Assembly: GCA_963787005.1 (NCBI GenBank)
Contig: CAWBBX010000042.1
Location: 1 to 41,223 of the forward strand
DNA from: FEN-1297 sp963787005
GTDB taxonomy: Bacteria > Bacteroidota > Ignavibacteria > Ignavibacteriales > Ignavibacteriaceae
Direction: 5' to 3'
Length of the DNA: 41,223 nucleotides
Part shown: in pieces, positions 15,791 through 24,645 of the stretch
Position numbering within the stretch: position 1 is the stretch's first letter
Layout of the letters: every line of letters starts with the position of its first letter
Notes under the pieces: generated by a model
Told to the model about the DNA's origin: nothing
Database searches by the model: none
Seen by the model: the letters and a program-made list of their open reading frames with translations, nothing else
Program-made: the position numbers and the translations under genes

Positions 15791-17905
15791 ATGGTACATC
15801 AAAAAACAAAAAAGAAACTAAAAAAAGAGCTTACTCTGCTGGATGTTTATGCCATTTCCACGGGTACTACACTGAGTGCAGGCTTCTTTTTACTCCCTGG
15901 ACTGGCGGCAGTTCAGGCGGGACCCGCGCTCGTGCTCTCGTACATCCTGGCGGCGGTTCCCCTGGTGCCGGCTATGTTCAGCGTGGTTGAACTTTCTACC
16001 GCTATGCCGCGCGCCGGCGGAGTTTATTATTTCCTCGACCGGACTCTGGGCCCGATGGTCGGTACCATTGGAGGAATAGGCACCTGGCTTGCTCTTATTC
16101 TAAAAGTGTCTTTTGCTCTAATAGGTATGGGAGCTTATATCGCTCTTATTGTCGGCGACGTTTCTATCGTGCCTATTGCTATCGGCGTTGCGCTGGCCAT
16201 AGGTCTGCTGAATCTTTTCAGTGTTAAAGGAACCGGAAAGTTCCAGTTGTTTCTTGTCGTCGGACTTCTGATTGTGCTGATAGCTTTCGTAGGCGACGGT
16301 CTTCCGCGCATAAACACAGATTACTTCCGCGGTTTTTTTGATCCCGGTTTCTCTAACATACTCGCAACTACAGGGCTGGTTTATATCAGTTATGTAGGAG
16401 TAACAAAGGTTGCCAGCCTTTCCGAGGAAGTAAAAAATCCTGAGCGCAACCTGCCGCTGGGCGTTTTCTTATCTATCTTAACAGCGTTTATAATTTATAC
16501 GCTCGGTACCACGGTTATGGTGGGATTAGTACCGATGGAACAATTAAAGGGCAGTCTCACTCCCGCAGCTCTTGCGGCCGAAAACATGTTCGGAGGGATC
16601 GGGGAGATTGTTGTTACCGTGGCGGCTCTTTTGGCTTTTATTTCGGTTGCCAATGCCGGGACAATGAGCGCATCCAGGTATCCGTTCGCTATGAGCCGCG
16701 ATTATCTTCTCCCTCATTTTTTCCAGCGTCTCAGCAAAAAGGGGATTCCGTTCATTTCTATACTGCTTACAATGTCGGTTATAATAGCAATAATTATTTT
16801 TCTGAATCCTACCAAAATTGCGAAACTCGCCAGCGCGTTTCAGTTACTGATGTTTGCCCTAGTTAGTGTGGGAGTAATAGTGATGAGGGAAAGTAAGCTC
16901 GATTCTTACGATCCCGGATTTAAATCGCCGTTCTACCCATGGATGCAGATTATAGGTATCGTTTCCGCTTTCATTCTAATATTCGAAATGGGATTTTTGT
17001 CGGTGGCGTTTTCGTTCGGATTAATTATTGTTGCGGCATTGTGGTTCTATTACTACGGCCGCAACAGGGTCAAACGCTCGGGCGCCATTTATCACGTCTT
17101 CGAAAGACTTGGAAGGGGAAGATATCACGGTCTTGATTCGGAACTTAGAGGCATATTAAAAGAAAAAGGTCTTCGCAAGGGCGACCCGTTCGATGAAATA
17201 GTGGCTCGCAGCCTGGTGCTGGATATGGAAGGGAGCCGCGAGTTCGAGGAAGTAGTGGAAAAAGCAGCAAAGTGGCTTTCCAACATGACTAAGTTCTCGC
17301 CCGCAGAAATTAAAGAAGAGTTTATGGAAGGCACAAAAATCGGTATGACACCCGTTACTCACGGCATCGCACTCCCGCATTTACGTATACCGGGGCTGCT
17401 GGATCCCGAATTGGTAATTGTACGCGCAAAAGAAGGCGTGCACCTGGTTGTGAACGGACCTTTAACCGACCATCAAGACGAAGAACATTCCGTAAACGCT
17501 ATCTTTTTCCTGGTAAGCCCGGAGGACGATCCTACCCAGCACCTGCGCATCCTTGCGCAAATAGCGGGAAGGGTGGATGACGAAAGCTTTCCGCTTGAAT
17601 GGAACGCGGCGAACACGGAACAGGAACTGAAAGAATCGCTGCTTCACGACGATAACTTCGTCTCGCTGGTTGTGCAGAAAGACAACAAGACCGGCGCTAT
17701 GATAGGCAAGTCTTTGAGAGAGTTGAGATTTCCCGACGGCTGCCTGGTCGCACTCATGCGCCGCGGCGATCAAACGATTGTTCCGAAGGGGCATACGGTT
17801 ATGGAGGAGGGAGACCGCCTTACCATAATCGGCGAGCCGAAGGGATTAAGAGAGCTGCATAAAATTTATGCGGACTCGACCTATAAAAAGTCTAAAAAAA
17901 ATTAG
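15791..17905 (+). CDS. APC-family amino acid permease fused to PTS EIIA-like and TrkA-C domains
   Basis: A 704-residue three-part protein. Residues about 10-422 are a 12-helix APC permease; the first helix holds AISTGTTLSAGFFLLPG. Residues about 455-620 resemble a PTS type-2 EIIA/PtsN domain with H530 in THGIALPHLRIPG at the position of the phospho-accepting histidine. Residues about 625-693 are a TrkA-C (RCK-C) ligand-binding domain beginning MIGKSLRELRFPDGCLVAL. The soluble part is probably a regulatory gate responding to phosphorylation or a small ligand. The transported substrate, an amino acid or other cationic or neutral solute, cannot be named. Confidence 0.85.
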   Translation: MVHQKTKKKLKKELTLLDVYAISTGTTLSAGFFLLPGLAAVQAGPALVLSYILAAVPLVPAMFSVVELSTAMPRAGGVYYFLDRTLGPMVGTIGGIGTWLALILKVSFALIGMGAYIALIVGDVSIVPIAIGVALAIGLLNLFSVKGTGKFQLFLVVGLLIVLIAFVGDGLPRINTDYFRGFFDPGFSNILATTGLVYISYVGVTKVASLSEEVKNPERNLPLGVFLSILTAFIIYTLGTTVMVGLVPMEQLKGSLTPAALAAENMFGGIGEIVVTVAALLAFISVANAGTMSASRYPFAMSRDYLLPHFFQRLSKKGIPFISILLTMSVIIAIIIFLNPTKIAKLASAFQLLMFALVSVGVIVMRESKLDSYDPGFKSPFYPWMQIIGIVSAFILIFEMGFLSVAFSFGLIIVAALWFYYYGRNRVKRSGAIYHVFERLGRGRYHGLDSELRGILKEKGLRKGDPFDEIVARSLVLDMEGSREFEEVVEKAAKWLSNMTKFSPAEIKEEFMEGTKIGMTPVTHGIALPHLRIPGLLDPELVIVRAKEGVHLVVNGPLTDHQDEEHSVNAIFFLVSPEDDPTQHLRILAQIAGRVDDESFPLEWNAANTEQELKESLLHDDNFVSLVVQKDNKTGAMIGKSLRELRFPDGCLVALMRRGDQTIVPKGHTVMEEGDRLTIIGEPKGLRELHKIYADSTYKKSKKN

Positions 17906-17942
17906 GGTGTGATAATTCACATAATCGTTTAAGAAACTAAGT

Positions 17943-18758
17943 ATGAATAATTTTATTTGCGCGACATGCGGAGTTCAATTTGAAGCCTCGGAGAGCGAAC
18001 CTAGAAACTGTCCGGTTTGCGAAGATGAACGCCAGTACGTTGGCTGGGAAGGGCAGAGGTGGACATCTTTACAAAAGCTGCGTAATAATTATCAAAATAA
18101 ATTTACCGGTATGGAAGAGGGAATTACGCAAATTATAACGGAGCCGTCTTTCGGAATAGGGCAGCGGGCATTTCTAATTCAGACCGGCGCAGGAAATATT
18201 TTATGGGATTGTTTAACATTAATTGATGACGATACAATTGCGAAAATAAATAGTCTCGGCGGATTGAAGGCTATCGCTCTTTCTCACCCTCATTACTATT
18301 CATCGATTGTAGAATGGAGCAAAGCATTCGGGGATATTCCTGTTTACATAAACAAAGCCGATGAAAAATGGCTGATGCGAAAAAACGAATCGGTTAAATT
18401 ATGGGAAGGCGATCGTCATCAAATAAACGACGAGCTTACAATTATAAAATGCGGCGGACATTTTGACGGAGCTTCAGTACTTCATTGGGAGCGTGGGGAC
18501 GATAACTGCGTATTGTTCAGCGGGGACACAATACAGATCGTGATGGACAGGAAAAACGTGAGCTTTATGTACAGCTATCCGAATCTTATACCTCTTTCAG
18601 CGGAAAAGGTGGACGAAATTGTCAACAGAGTTAAGCCGTTTAAATTTGATAAGATATACGGAGCTTTCCGGGGTCGTCATATATTAGAAAACGCAAGGTC
18701 AGCTGTTATCGAATCGGCGGAAAGATACAAACGGGCAATAGCTTCCTATAAAAAATAA
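17943..18758 (+). CDS. MBL-fold protein with N-terminal zinc ribbon
   Basis: A 271-residue protein. C6, C9, C23 and C26 form a rubredoxin-like zinc ribbon. A metallo-beta-lactamase domain follows, but the usual HxHxDH signature is HPHYYS (H115, H117), lacking the Asp-His pair. H173 in GGHFDGA and the aspartate of LFSGDTI are kept. It may bind one metal or be a non-classical hydrolase. Its start lies 37 bp after the permease stop, and a clear terminator follows its own stop. Confidence 0.8.
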   Translation: MNNFICATCGVQFEASESEPRNCPVCEDERQYVGWEGQRWTSLQKLRNNYQNKFTGMEEGITQIITEPSFGIGQRAFLIQTGAGNILWDCLTLIDDDTIAKINSLGGLKAIALSHPHYYSSIVEWSKAFGDIPVYINKADEKWLMRKNESVKLWEGDRHQINDELTIIKCGGHFDGASVLHWERGDDNCVLFSGDTIQIVMDRKNVSFMYSYPNLIPLSAEKVDEIVNRVKPFKFDKIYGAFRGRHILENARSAVIESAERYKRAIASYKK

Positions 18759-18785
18759 AATGCCCCGTTGAATTCAGGGCATTTT
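18757..18785. terminator. Bidirectional rho-independent terminator
   Basis: AAAATGCCC (18757-18765) pairs with GGGCATTTT (18777-18785), with A- and T-rich flanks. It lies between the MBL gene and the convergent membrane protein gene and can end transcription from both sides. Confidence 0.8.
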
Positions 18786-18809
18786 ATTCTTAGTAAAAAA
18801 ATTACTCAA

Positions 18810-19691
18810 CTAAACGGTATTCTTTTTTTTCGGCTGCGCGACTACCAACAATCCGAGCAGACCCAGATCGCTGAAGAGCAGCGGCGCGAGTACGGGCGCG
18901 AAAGCAAGTATCCTCTCAAGACTAATTGCGCCGGTCCCGGCCAGATCAGCCGAAAGATGAAATCCAAAACCAAGTACACCCACAAATACCGCGGAGATCA
19001 TAGTCCAGAAATAAACCGTCTCGTCTCCTTTCGACCAGCTTTTAGACACGGCCAGGAAGATTACCACCGAGGTGGCGAATAATCCGAAGATAATAGCGAT
19101 GAGTTTATAAAAAGTGTAGCCGTACTGCGCATGGTCTATTATTGAAGTTATTGCGCTGGCGCCGAACCCTAAACCTACCAGCCAGAGAAAATGCCTGTCT
19201 CTTGATATGGGTGCTTTAAATAAACCGAGTCCCGGTACATTCAACATACCAGGCTGACCTTCGACCTCCTCGGTTACCGCATAGAGACCCAATAGCGAGA
19301 TACCGGCGAACGCGAGCGGAGCCAGTATCGGTGATCCAAAAACAACCCACGACCAAGTTAAATAACCTGCGGGATTTAAAACCGCGTTTGCATGGAAAGC
19401 GGTGCCTATTACTCCTATTAAAATTCCGGTTATCATTATCAGTATATGTATGAGCGAACTCCACATCTTCGGCTTCGACCGGAATGCTATTAGAAGGCAC
19501 GACACGGATCCGAGTGGGAAGAATACTACGGGTATCCATTCGTAGACGGGAATAAATTGATTTATGGAATGTGCGAGCACAACATCTATTCCCGTAAACA
19601 TCAAGTTAACTCCGACAAAAAGCATCAGCAGTCTGTTCTTTTCCATCGGGAGCCTGAGATTTGCCATGTGGAATATTTCTATATCCTTCAT
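18810..19691 (-). CDS. Eight-helix membrane protein with internal duplication, partner of the octaheme cytochrome
   Basis: A 293-residue integral membrane protein that I do not recognise as a named family. It is made of two similar halves of about four helices. FHANAV...PILAPLAFAGISLLGL near 99-136 corresponds to FHLSAD...PVLAPLLFSDLGLLGL near 244-281. Each half has two histidines at nearly the same spacing: H41 and H100 (59 apart), H187 and H245 (58 apart). Such pairs could hold hemes b, but this is inference. The ATG overlaps the stop of the octaheme cytochrome gene (ATGA), so the two are translated together and probably form a membrane complex that exchanges electrons between quinones and the cytochrome. 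Confidence 0.65.
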   Translation of the reverse strand: MKDIEIFHMANLRLPMEKNRLLMLFVGVNLMFTGIDVVLAHSINQFIPVYEWIPVVFFPLGSVSCLLIAFRSKPKMWSSLIHILIMITGILIGVIGTAFHANAVLNPAGYLTWSWVVFGSPILAPLAFAGISLLGLYAVTEEVEGQPGMLNVPGLGLFKAPISRDRHFLWLVGLGFGASAITSIIDHAQYGYTFYKLIAIIFGLFATSVVIFLAVSKSWSKGDETVYFWTMISAVFVGVLGFGFHLSADLAGTGAISLERILAFAPVLAPLLFSDLGLLGLLVVAQPKKKNTV

Positions 19692-20965
19692 CTTTTAATC
19701 CCCCTGCCGTGTTTAGCCCTTAATTCCGCCGCTTCTTCTTTTACCATGTTGAGCTGCTTCAGCAGAGGATACACGCCGTGCCATTGAACATAGTCGGGTC
19801 CCTGCATGTACGCACCGAACTTAGCTGTCCTTCCGTAGTAGTGCCACAGGTCGAATGCGTCGAAGCTTATCTGCGTGGCGAAAGGCTTGTCGGAAATAAT
19901 CCCGTCCTTTACAAGCCTCTTGAGTATTTCGGAAGCCTCCGAAACTTTATTATTGACGAATGAAGTTACGCTGTCGGCTTTTTCGTATTGCTTGTCTATA
20001 AACTGAGCCGAGTGGCAGCTTGCGCAGACGGATTTCATCGCGTTTCGCCCGTTTACTGAATTAGGTCTGTCGGTTGTAACTGCGGCGAAGAGGAATTTGG
20101 AGAGGCGCTGCCCAACGTCGTGAGTGGTAGCCTGCGCCCCGAAGCCGCTCATATGGCATGTGGCGCACGTCGGTGCCGGAAGATCCCTGGTAGTAAGCCT
20201 GCCGGCTTTTTGATTCCAGTTCCATTTATCGCCGTCCGTCTGGTACATCACACCGTGAGCCGATTCGTGATATATCTCCATTTGCGGATGATCGGGACCG
20301 AGATGACACTGGCCGCAAATTTCCGGTTTCCTAACCTGGGCGATCGAGAATTCGTGGCGGAGATGACATTTATTGCAGTTGCCTATGCTTCCGTCCGCGT
20401 TGGGTTTTCCTATAGCATGACAGCTTTCGCAAGCGGCAGGCGTGACCGAAGGTCCTTCAATATCGAAAAGAGAATTTCTTGTCGCGGTTACAATTCCGTT
20501 CGGACCTCTGTTGGCCTCGGGTATTTGTTCCTCAATATTTTTTTGCTGCGTCTTTGTAAAATCGGCAAAGCCGGATAAAGCCATCCACGCCGGGGCGCTG
20601 TGCCTGCTGTGGTTGAACTGTTTGGTCTCCGCCGGGTGGCAGCCTGCGCATTGCTTGGGAGTAGGTGTAACGGTAATAAAAAATCCCTCGTGTTCTTTTC
20701 CCATCGGGTTTGATTTGTCAACAACATGGCAGTCGGTGCAACGCACGCCTTTCTTCGCCATAGTGCTCTCGGCAAATTGATTGACGATGTCCGGAGTTAC
20801 TCTCCTATGGCACGAAGCGCATTTATCAGCTCCTCCGTACGAGACGTTCTCGGCCGTCGACTTTTCTCCTCCGGACGGAAGTTGTGTAAAGAAGTAAATT
20901 ATTATTAATACGAGAACCGTAATAACGCTTCCGATTATTAAAGTTTTGGGTATTTGTTTTGGCAT
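19688..20965 (-). CDS. Octaheme c-type cytochrome, hydroxylamine oxidoreductase (HAO)-like
   Basis: A 425-residue protein with an uncleaved-looking N-terminal membrane anchor (about 8-27) and exactly eight CxxCH heme sites starting at residues 49, 76, 106, 179, 197, 217, 267 and 314. The heme spacing and the C-terminal segment GAYMQGPDYVQWHGVYPLL are those of the HAO family of octaheme cytochromes. Members oxidise hydroxylamine or hydrazine or, in non-nitrifiers, reduce nitrite or hydroxylamine. The direction depends on a tyrosine cross-link to the catalytic heme, which cannot be decided here without alignment. A strong ribosome binding site (GGGGTGAT) precedes the ATG. It is the first gene of a two-gene operon. 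Confidence 0.82.
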   Translation of the reverse strand: MPKQIPKTLIIGSVITVLVLIIIYFFTQLPSGGEKSTAENVSYGGADKCASCHRRVTPDIVNQFAESTMAKKGVRCTDCHVVDKSNPMGKEHEGFFITVTPTPKQCAGCHPAETKQFNHSRHSAPAWMALSGFADFTKTQQKNIEEQIPEANRGPNGIVTATRNSLFDIEGPSVTPAACESCHAIGKPNADGSIGNCNKCHLRHEFSIAQVRKPEICGQCHLGPDHPQMEIYHESAHGVMYQTDGDKWNWNQKAGRLTTRDLPAPTCATCHMSGFGAQATTHDVGQRLSKFLFAAVTTDRPNSVNGRNAMKSVCASCHSAQFIDKQYEKADSVTSFVNNKVSEASEILKRLVKDGIISDKPFATQISFDAFDLWHYYGRTAKFGAYMQGPDYVQWHGVYPLLKQLNMVKEEAAELRAKHGRGIKR

Positions 20966-21164
20966 CTAATCACCCCTAAATTTTTGATAATCTAAAATAA
21001 GACCAAATACTCCGAATATCAATATTTTATCTATGTTAATCGATGAAATTTATGTAAACATTATATAAAGGAAAGAAATCATTCAAGTTTTTCTTTTATA
21101 AGCCGGGGTTAATTTTTATTTTAATACGGCAGCTTTTCAAATTTATTATCTCCCGTTTCTTGTT

Positions 21165-22109
21165 ATGCAGAATTTGATCTTAACGGCAAATATCGTCACG
21201 CCTGTATTCCTGATAGTTGTAATCGGGATTGTTTTAAAATTAATGAATTTAATGAACGATAATTTTGTCAATCTTTCTTCGAAGATCGTATTTTCAATCT
21301 CTCTTCCCGCGCTTATTTTTATAGAACTTTCGCAGACAGACTTCCACAGGGCGTTCGATCCGGCCGAAATTACATTTATATTATCAGCTACTGTAATTTC
21401 ATTTCTCCTGTGCTGGGGAGTGTCGGCGCTGTTTATTAAAGACGGAAGAGACAAGGGCACGTTCATACAGGGAAGCTTCAGGAGCAATTACGCGATATTC
21501 GGACTTGCAATAATCGCGAACATGCTGGGGGGCAGAGGACTCGCAAGAGGCTCTTTAATTCTTGCCTTTATTGTACCTCTTTATAACGTGCTTTCCGTAA
21601 TCGCGCTTACAGTACCTACAAGAAAGGAACGACAGCGGAACCTTGCGGGCACCTTCATTGAGATTCTGAAGAATCCTTTGATCGCAGCCGTTATAGTCGC
21701 CATACCGTTTTCACTTTACAAGATCCCTATTCATCCCATTATTTTAAAAACCGGGGAATACCTGGCCGACATAGCGCTGCCCCTGGCGCTTATCGGGATC
21801 GGCGGTTCGCTGAATATTAAAAACATAAAGAGCGCTTCCGGAATGGCTTTTACCTCCACCGCGCTGAAGCTGATTATCATCCCATTAATTTTTACGTATG
21901 CGGCGTATGAATTCGGATTCAAAGGCGAAACCCTGGCAATTATGTTCATACTTTTCGCCAGTCCCACAGCGATAGCGAGCTTTGTAATGGCCGAAGCAAT
22001 GGGAGGCAACGGAAGACTCGCGGGCAACATAGTCATGCTTTCCACGCTCGGTTCCGTTATCACGATGACACTGGGCATCTATCTTCTCAAATCTCTCGGA
22101 GCTATTTAA
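21165..22109 (+). CDS. AEC (auxin efflux carrier)-family transporter
   Basis: A 314-residue membrane protein with about ten helices in the 5+5 arrangement of the AEC family. Typical segments are ANIVTPVFLIVVIGIVLK at the start, FRSNYAIFGLAIIANMLGG, and near the end FASPTAIASFVMAEAMGGNG, with substrate-site prolines. Bacterial relatives carry malate, malonate or other organic anions. No substrate is evident from context. It is 85 bp upstream of threonine synthase on the same strand. Confidence 0.88.
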   Translation: MQNLILTANIVTPVFLIVVIGIVLKLMNLMNDNFVNLSSKIVFSISLPALIFIELSQTDFHRAFDPAEITFILSATVISFLLCWGVSALFIKDGRDKGTFIQGSFRSNYAIFGLAIIANMLGGRGLARGSLILAFIVPLYNVLSVIALTVPTRKERQRNLAGTFIEILKNPLIAAVIVAIPFSLYKIPIHPIILKTGEYLADIALPLALIGIGGSLNIKNIKSASGMAFTSTALKLIIIPLIFTYAAYEFGFKGETLAIMFILFASPTAIASFVMAEAMGGNGRLAGNIVMLSTLGSVITMTLGIYLLKSLGAI

Positions 22110-22194
22110 ATTAAATCAATGAATTGTTTTTAATTTATCATTACATTCCAATCAATTCTAATCCTATCAAATAAATAATTTCGGGAAGGAAGTT

Positions 22195-23361
22195 ATGACA
22201 AGTTTTGTATCTCATCTCGAATGCGGTATGTGCGGCGAAAAGTTAGAAGCCGGCAAATTGTACAACCTTTGTCCCGTTTGCGAAAAACCTCTCCTCGCAA
22301 GGTACGATATCGAATCCGCCGCGAATCATTTCAAGAAGGAAAGTTTAAGAAACAGAAAACCGACACTCTGGCGGTACCGGGAAATGCTTCCCGTAAAGAA
22401 TGAAGAAAATATGCTTTCTCTCGGTGAAGGATTTACACCTCTTTTACGCGCAGAAAATCTCGGAGCCGAGAACAACTTCGAAAATCTTTATATAAAAGAC
22501 GAAGGGCTGAATCCGACAACTTCGTTCAAGGCGCGCGGTCTCTGTATGGCAATATCGATGGCAAAGGAACTCGGCGTTAAGGAAGTTTCTATTCCTTCAG
22601 CGGGCAACGCCGCAGGAGCAATGAGTGCGTACGCGGCACTTGCCGGAATGAAGGCGTTCGTATTTATGCCGAAGGATGTGCCCGCGCCGTTTGCGGCCGA
22701 ATGCAGGGCCTTGGGTGCGGAAGTTAATTTGATTGACGGACTCATCACCGACTGCGGAAAAGCCGCCGCAGAAGGCGTGAAAAAATACGGACGGTTCGAT
22801 GTATCAACTTTAAAAGAACCTTACAGGATCGAAGGCAAGAAAACAATGGGCTACGAAGTGGCGGAACAGATGAACTGGAAGCTTCCCGATGTTATTATAT
22901 ATCCAACCGGAGGCGGCACCGGACTTGTAGGGATGTGGAAAGCCTTCGAAGAGATGGGACGGCTCGGGTGGATAGAGCCGAAAAGGCCGAGGATGGTAAG
23001 CGTTCAGTCCGCCGGCTGCGCGCCCATGGTAAAAGCTTTCGTTGAGGGAAAAGAATTTGCAGAACCGTGGTCGGGTGCTAAAACAATTGCGGACGGACTT
23101 AGAGTGCCTGCCGCGGTAGGCGACTTTTTAATTCTGAGAGCCTTGAGGGAAAGCGGAGGCACGGCTGTTGAAGTATCTGACGAAGATATATTGGAGGCAG
23201 CAAAAAAAATAGGAAGAACCCAGGGGATGTTCGTTAGTCCGGAAGGCGGGGCAACGCTCGCCGCATTCGAAAAACTTCTCGGTATAGGGTGGATAAAGAA
23301 AGACGAGACAGTAGTTTTATTTAATACAGGCAGCGGTCATAAATACGCTCACCTTTATTAA
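22195..23361 (+). CDS. thrC: Threonine synthase
   Basis: A 388-residue PLP enzyme that converts O-phosphohomoserine to threonine (EC 4.2.3.1). C10, C13, C26 and C29 form an N-terminal zinc ribbon seen in one group of bacterial ThrC proteins. The PLP lysine is K112 in NPTTSFKARG. The phosphate-binding loop is PTGGGTG, and PSAGNAAGA is the family segment after the lysine. A GGAAGGAAG ribosome binding site precedes the ATG. Other threonine genes are not in the window, and a strong terminator follows. Confidence 0.9.
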   Translation: MTSFVSHLECGMCGEKLEAGKLYNLCPVCEKPLLARYDIESAANHFKKESLRNRKPTLWRYREMLPVKNEENMLSLGEGFTPLLRAENLGAENNFENLYIKDEGLNPTTSFKARGLCMAISMAKELGVKEVSIPSAGNAAGAMSAYAALAGMKAFVFMPKDVPAPFAAECRALGAEVNLIDGLITDCGKAAAEGVKKYGRFDVSTLKEPYRIEGKKTMGYEVAEQMNWKLPDVIIYPTGGGTGLVGMWKAFEEMGRLGWIEPKRPRMVSVQSAGCAPMVKAFVEGKEFAEPWSGAKTIADGLRVPAAVGDFLILRALRESGGTAVEVSDEDILEAAKKIGRTQGMFVSPEGGATLAAFEKLLGIGWIKKDETVVLFNTGSGHKYAHLY

Positions 23362-23384
23362 TTTCTTTTCATCAAACATAAAAA

Positions 23385-23420
23385 AACGCAGCCCCCCGAC
23401 TTGTGTCGGGGGACAGCGTT
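23385..23420. terminator. Bidirectional rho-independent terminator
   Basis: An outer AACGC/GCGTT and an inner CCCCCGAC (23393-23400)/GTCGGGGG (23405-23412) form a very stable hairpin after a run of six A. It separates thrC from the convergent DUF4382 gene. Confidence 0.85.
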
Positions 23421-23451
23421 GCTGTAACATAGGAGAGAGAAACAAGGGCCG

Positions 23452-24244
23452 TTATTTGCCGGCCAGAGTCACCGTTCCTATATCCGTATTTTCATTGCTC
23501 ATCACTTTAACACCTGTAAGCGTTGTATCCGTATACATCGTATCATCGGCGGATATATTTAGATTATAGGAAGACTCCGGCAGAGCCATTAACTTAAAGT
23601 AACCGGTTGAATCCGCGTCAGCTGACACGGTATCTGAATTAGTTGTGACAGTCCATATATGCGCTTTCGCTTCCGCCGGAAGTACTATTCCCGAGATAGT
23701 TCCCGATGTTTGGTTCGGTACTATCCTTATTGTCGGTTTCAACATAAATTTACCGCTTCCAGTCGCGACTATTGACTGAGCCGCGTTGAAATCGAGAGTT
23801 AAGTTGTAAGTAGCATTAGCCTGCACATCGAACTCATGAGTTAATTTTATACCTGTCTGCGATCCGCTCGCGACGGTCAGATTATATTTTATTCCCCCCA
23901 TCGTCAAATAATTGTCGTTTCCGTAATATTAATCTTATCTGCGTATAGTGCCCCGAGGCAAGCATAGTGTCGCCTATTACCGCCTGCGCGCCGTTCTGAA
24001 GATCGAGCAGGTTGTAAGTTTTTTCACTGCTATTTAAAGTAATCCAACCGCTGGTAGAGTCGCTTCCTGATTTGTGCACTTCAACCGCGGTCACATCTAT
24101 AAATACACCGTCATACGAAGCCGGTGCATCAACCATGTACACCTTTACTTCTCCGTTTCCGTTTGCCGGTTCGGTCGGATTATCCTTACATCCTGTAATA
24201 AACACCAGCAGTAATACCGGGAATAAAAACAAAACTTTTCGCAT
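23452..24244 (-). pseudogene. DUF4382 lipoprotein gene broken by a one-base frameshift
   Basis: The first part (24244 down to about 23925) encodes a lipoprotein signal with lipobox LVFITGC (C19) and the start of a DUF4382 domain (VKVYMVDAPASYDGVFIDV, GHYTQIRLIL). The frame then runs to a stop near 23882. The rest of the domain continues in another frame (GGIKYNLTVASGSQTGIKL) into a carboxypeptidase-regulatory-like beta domain, ending at 23452. Removing one base near 23923 would give a smooth LILGNDNYLTMGGIKYNL join. A run of six C at 23895-23900 is another possible site. This may be a sequencing error or a real mutation. The function of the family, a cell-envelope lipoprotein, is not known. 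Confidence 0.8.
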
Positions 24245-24645
24245 AAAATCTCCTGTTGTTCAAAAATTACTGTTGCACCGTATAAACACTCAACAACGAT
24301 GCCATTAAAAAGTCCTTGTTTAAGACCCGCATATACGCATTAATAATATTTTTAGTGAACATTTTTCGGGGTGTTGAAAAATTTTCACCCGTGAAAACGA
24401 ATTAAATTATTTTCCGAATAATTTTAATTCTACATCAAAACGGGCTGTAATCATTAAAAAGATTGAATGCTATTGGAAGAGTACATGTATATATCTGATG
24501 TGTTTATAACACGCTGTATTTTTATTTCTCGGCTTTGGGTTTTATTTTTACGCTTTAGCGTACTGAGCGATTTCAAAAATCATCCGAAAATTAACTCGTA
24601 TCTCTGCGGTGTATTTGCGGCTGTTTAAAAAGAAAGAAGCTAATT
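24245..24645. other. Gene-free stretch between the DUF4382 gene and purU
   Basis: About 400 bp of AT-rich DNA between divergent genes, presumably holding both promoters. I see no convincing open frame, hairpin array or riboswitch-like structure. Confidence 0.5.
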
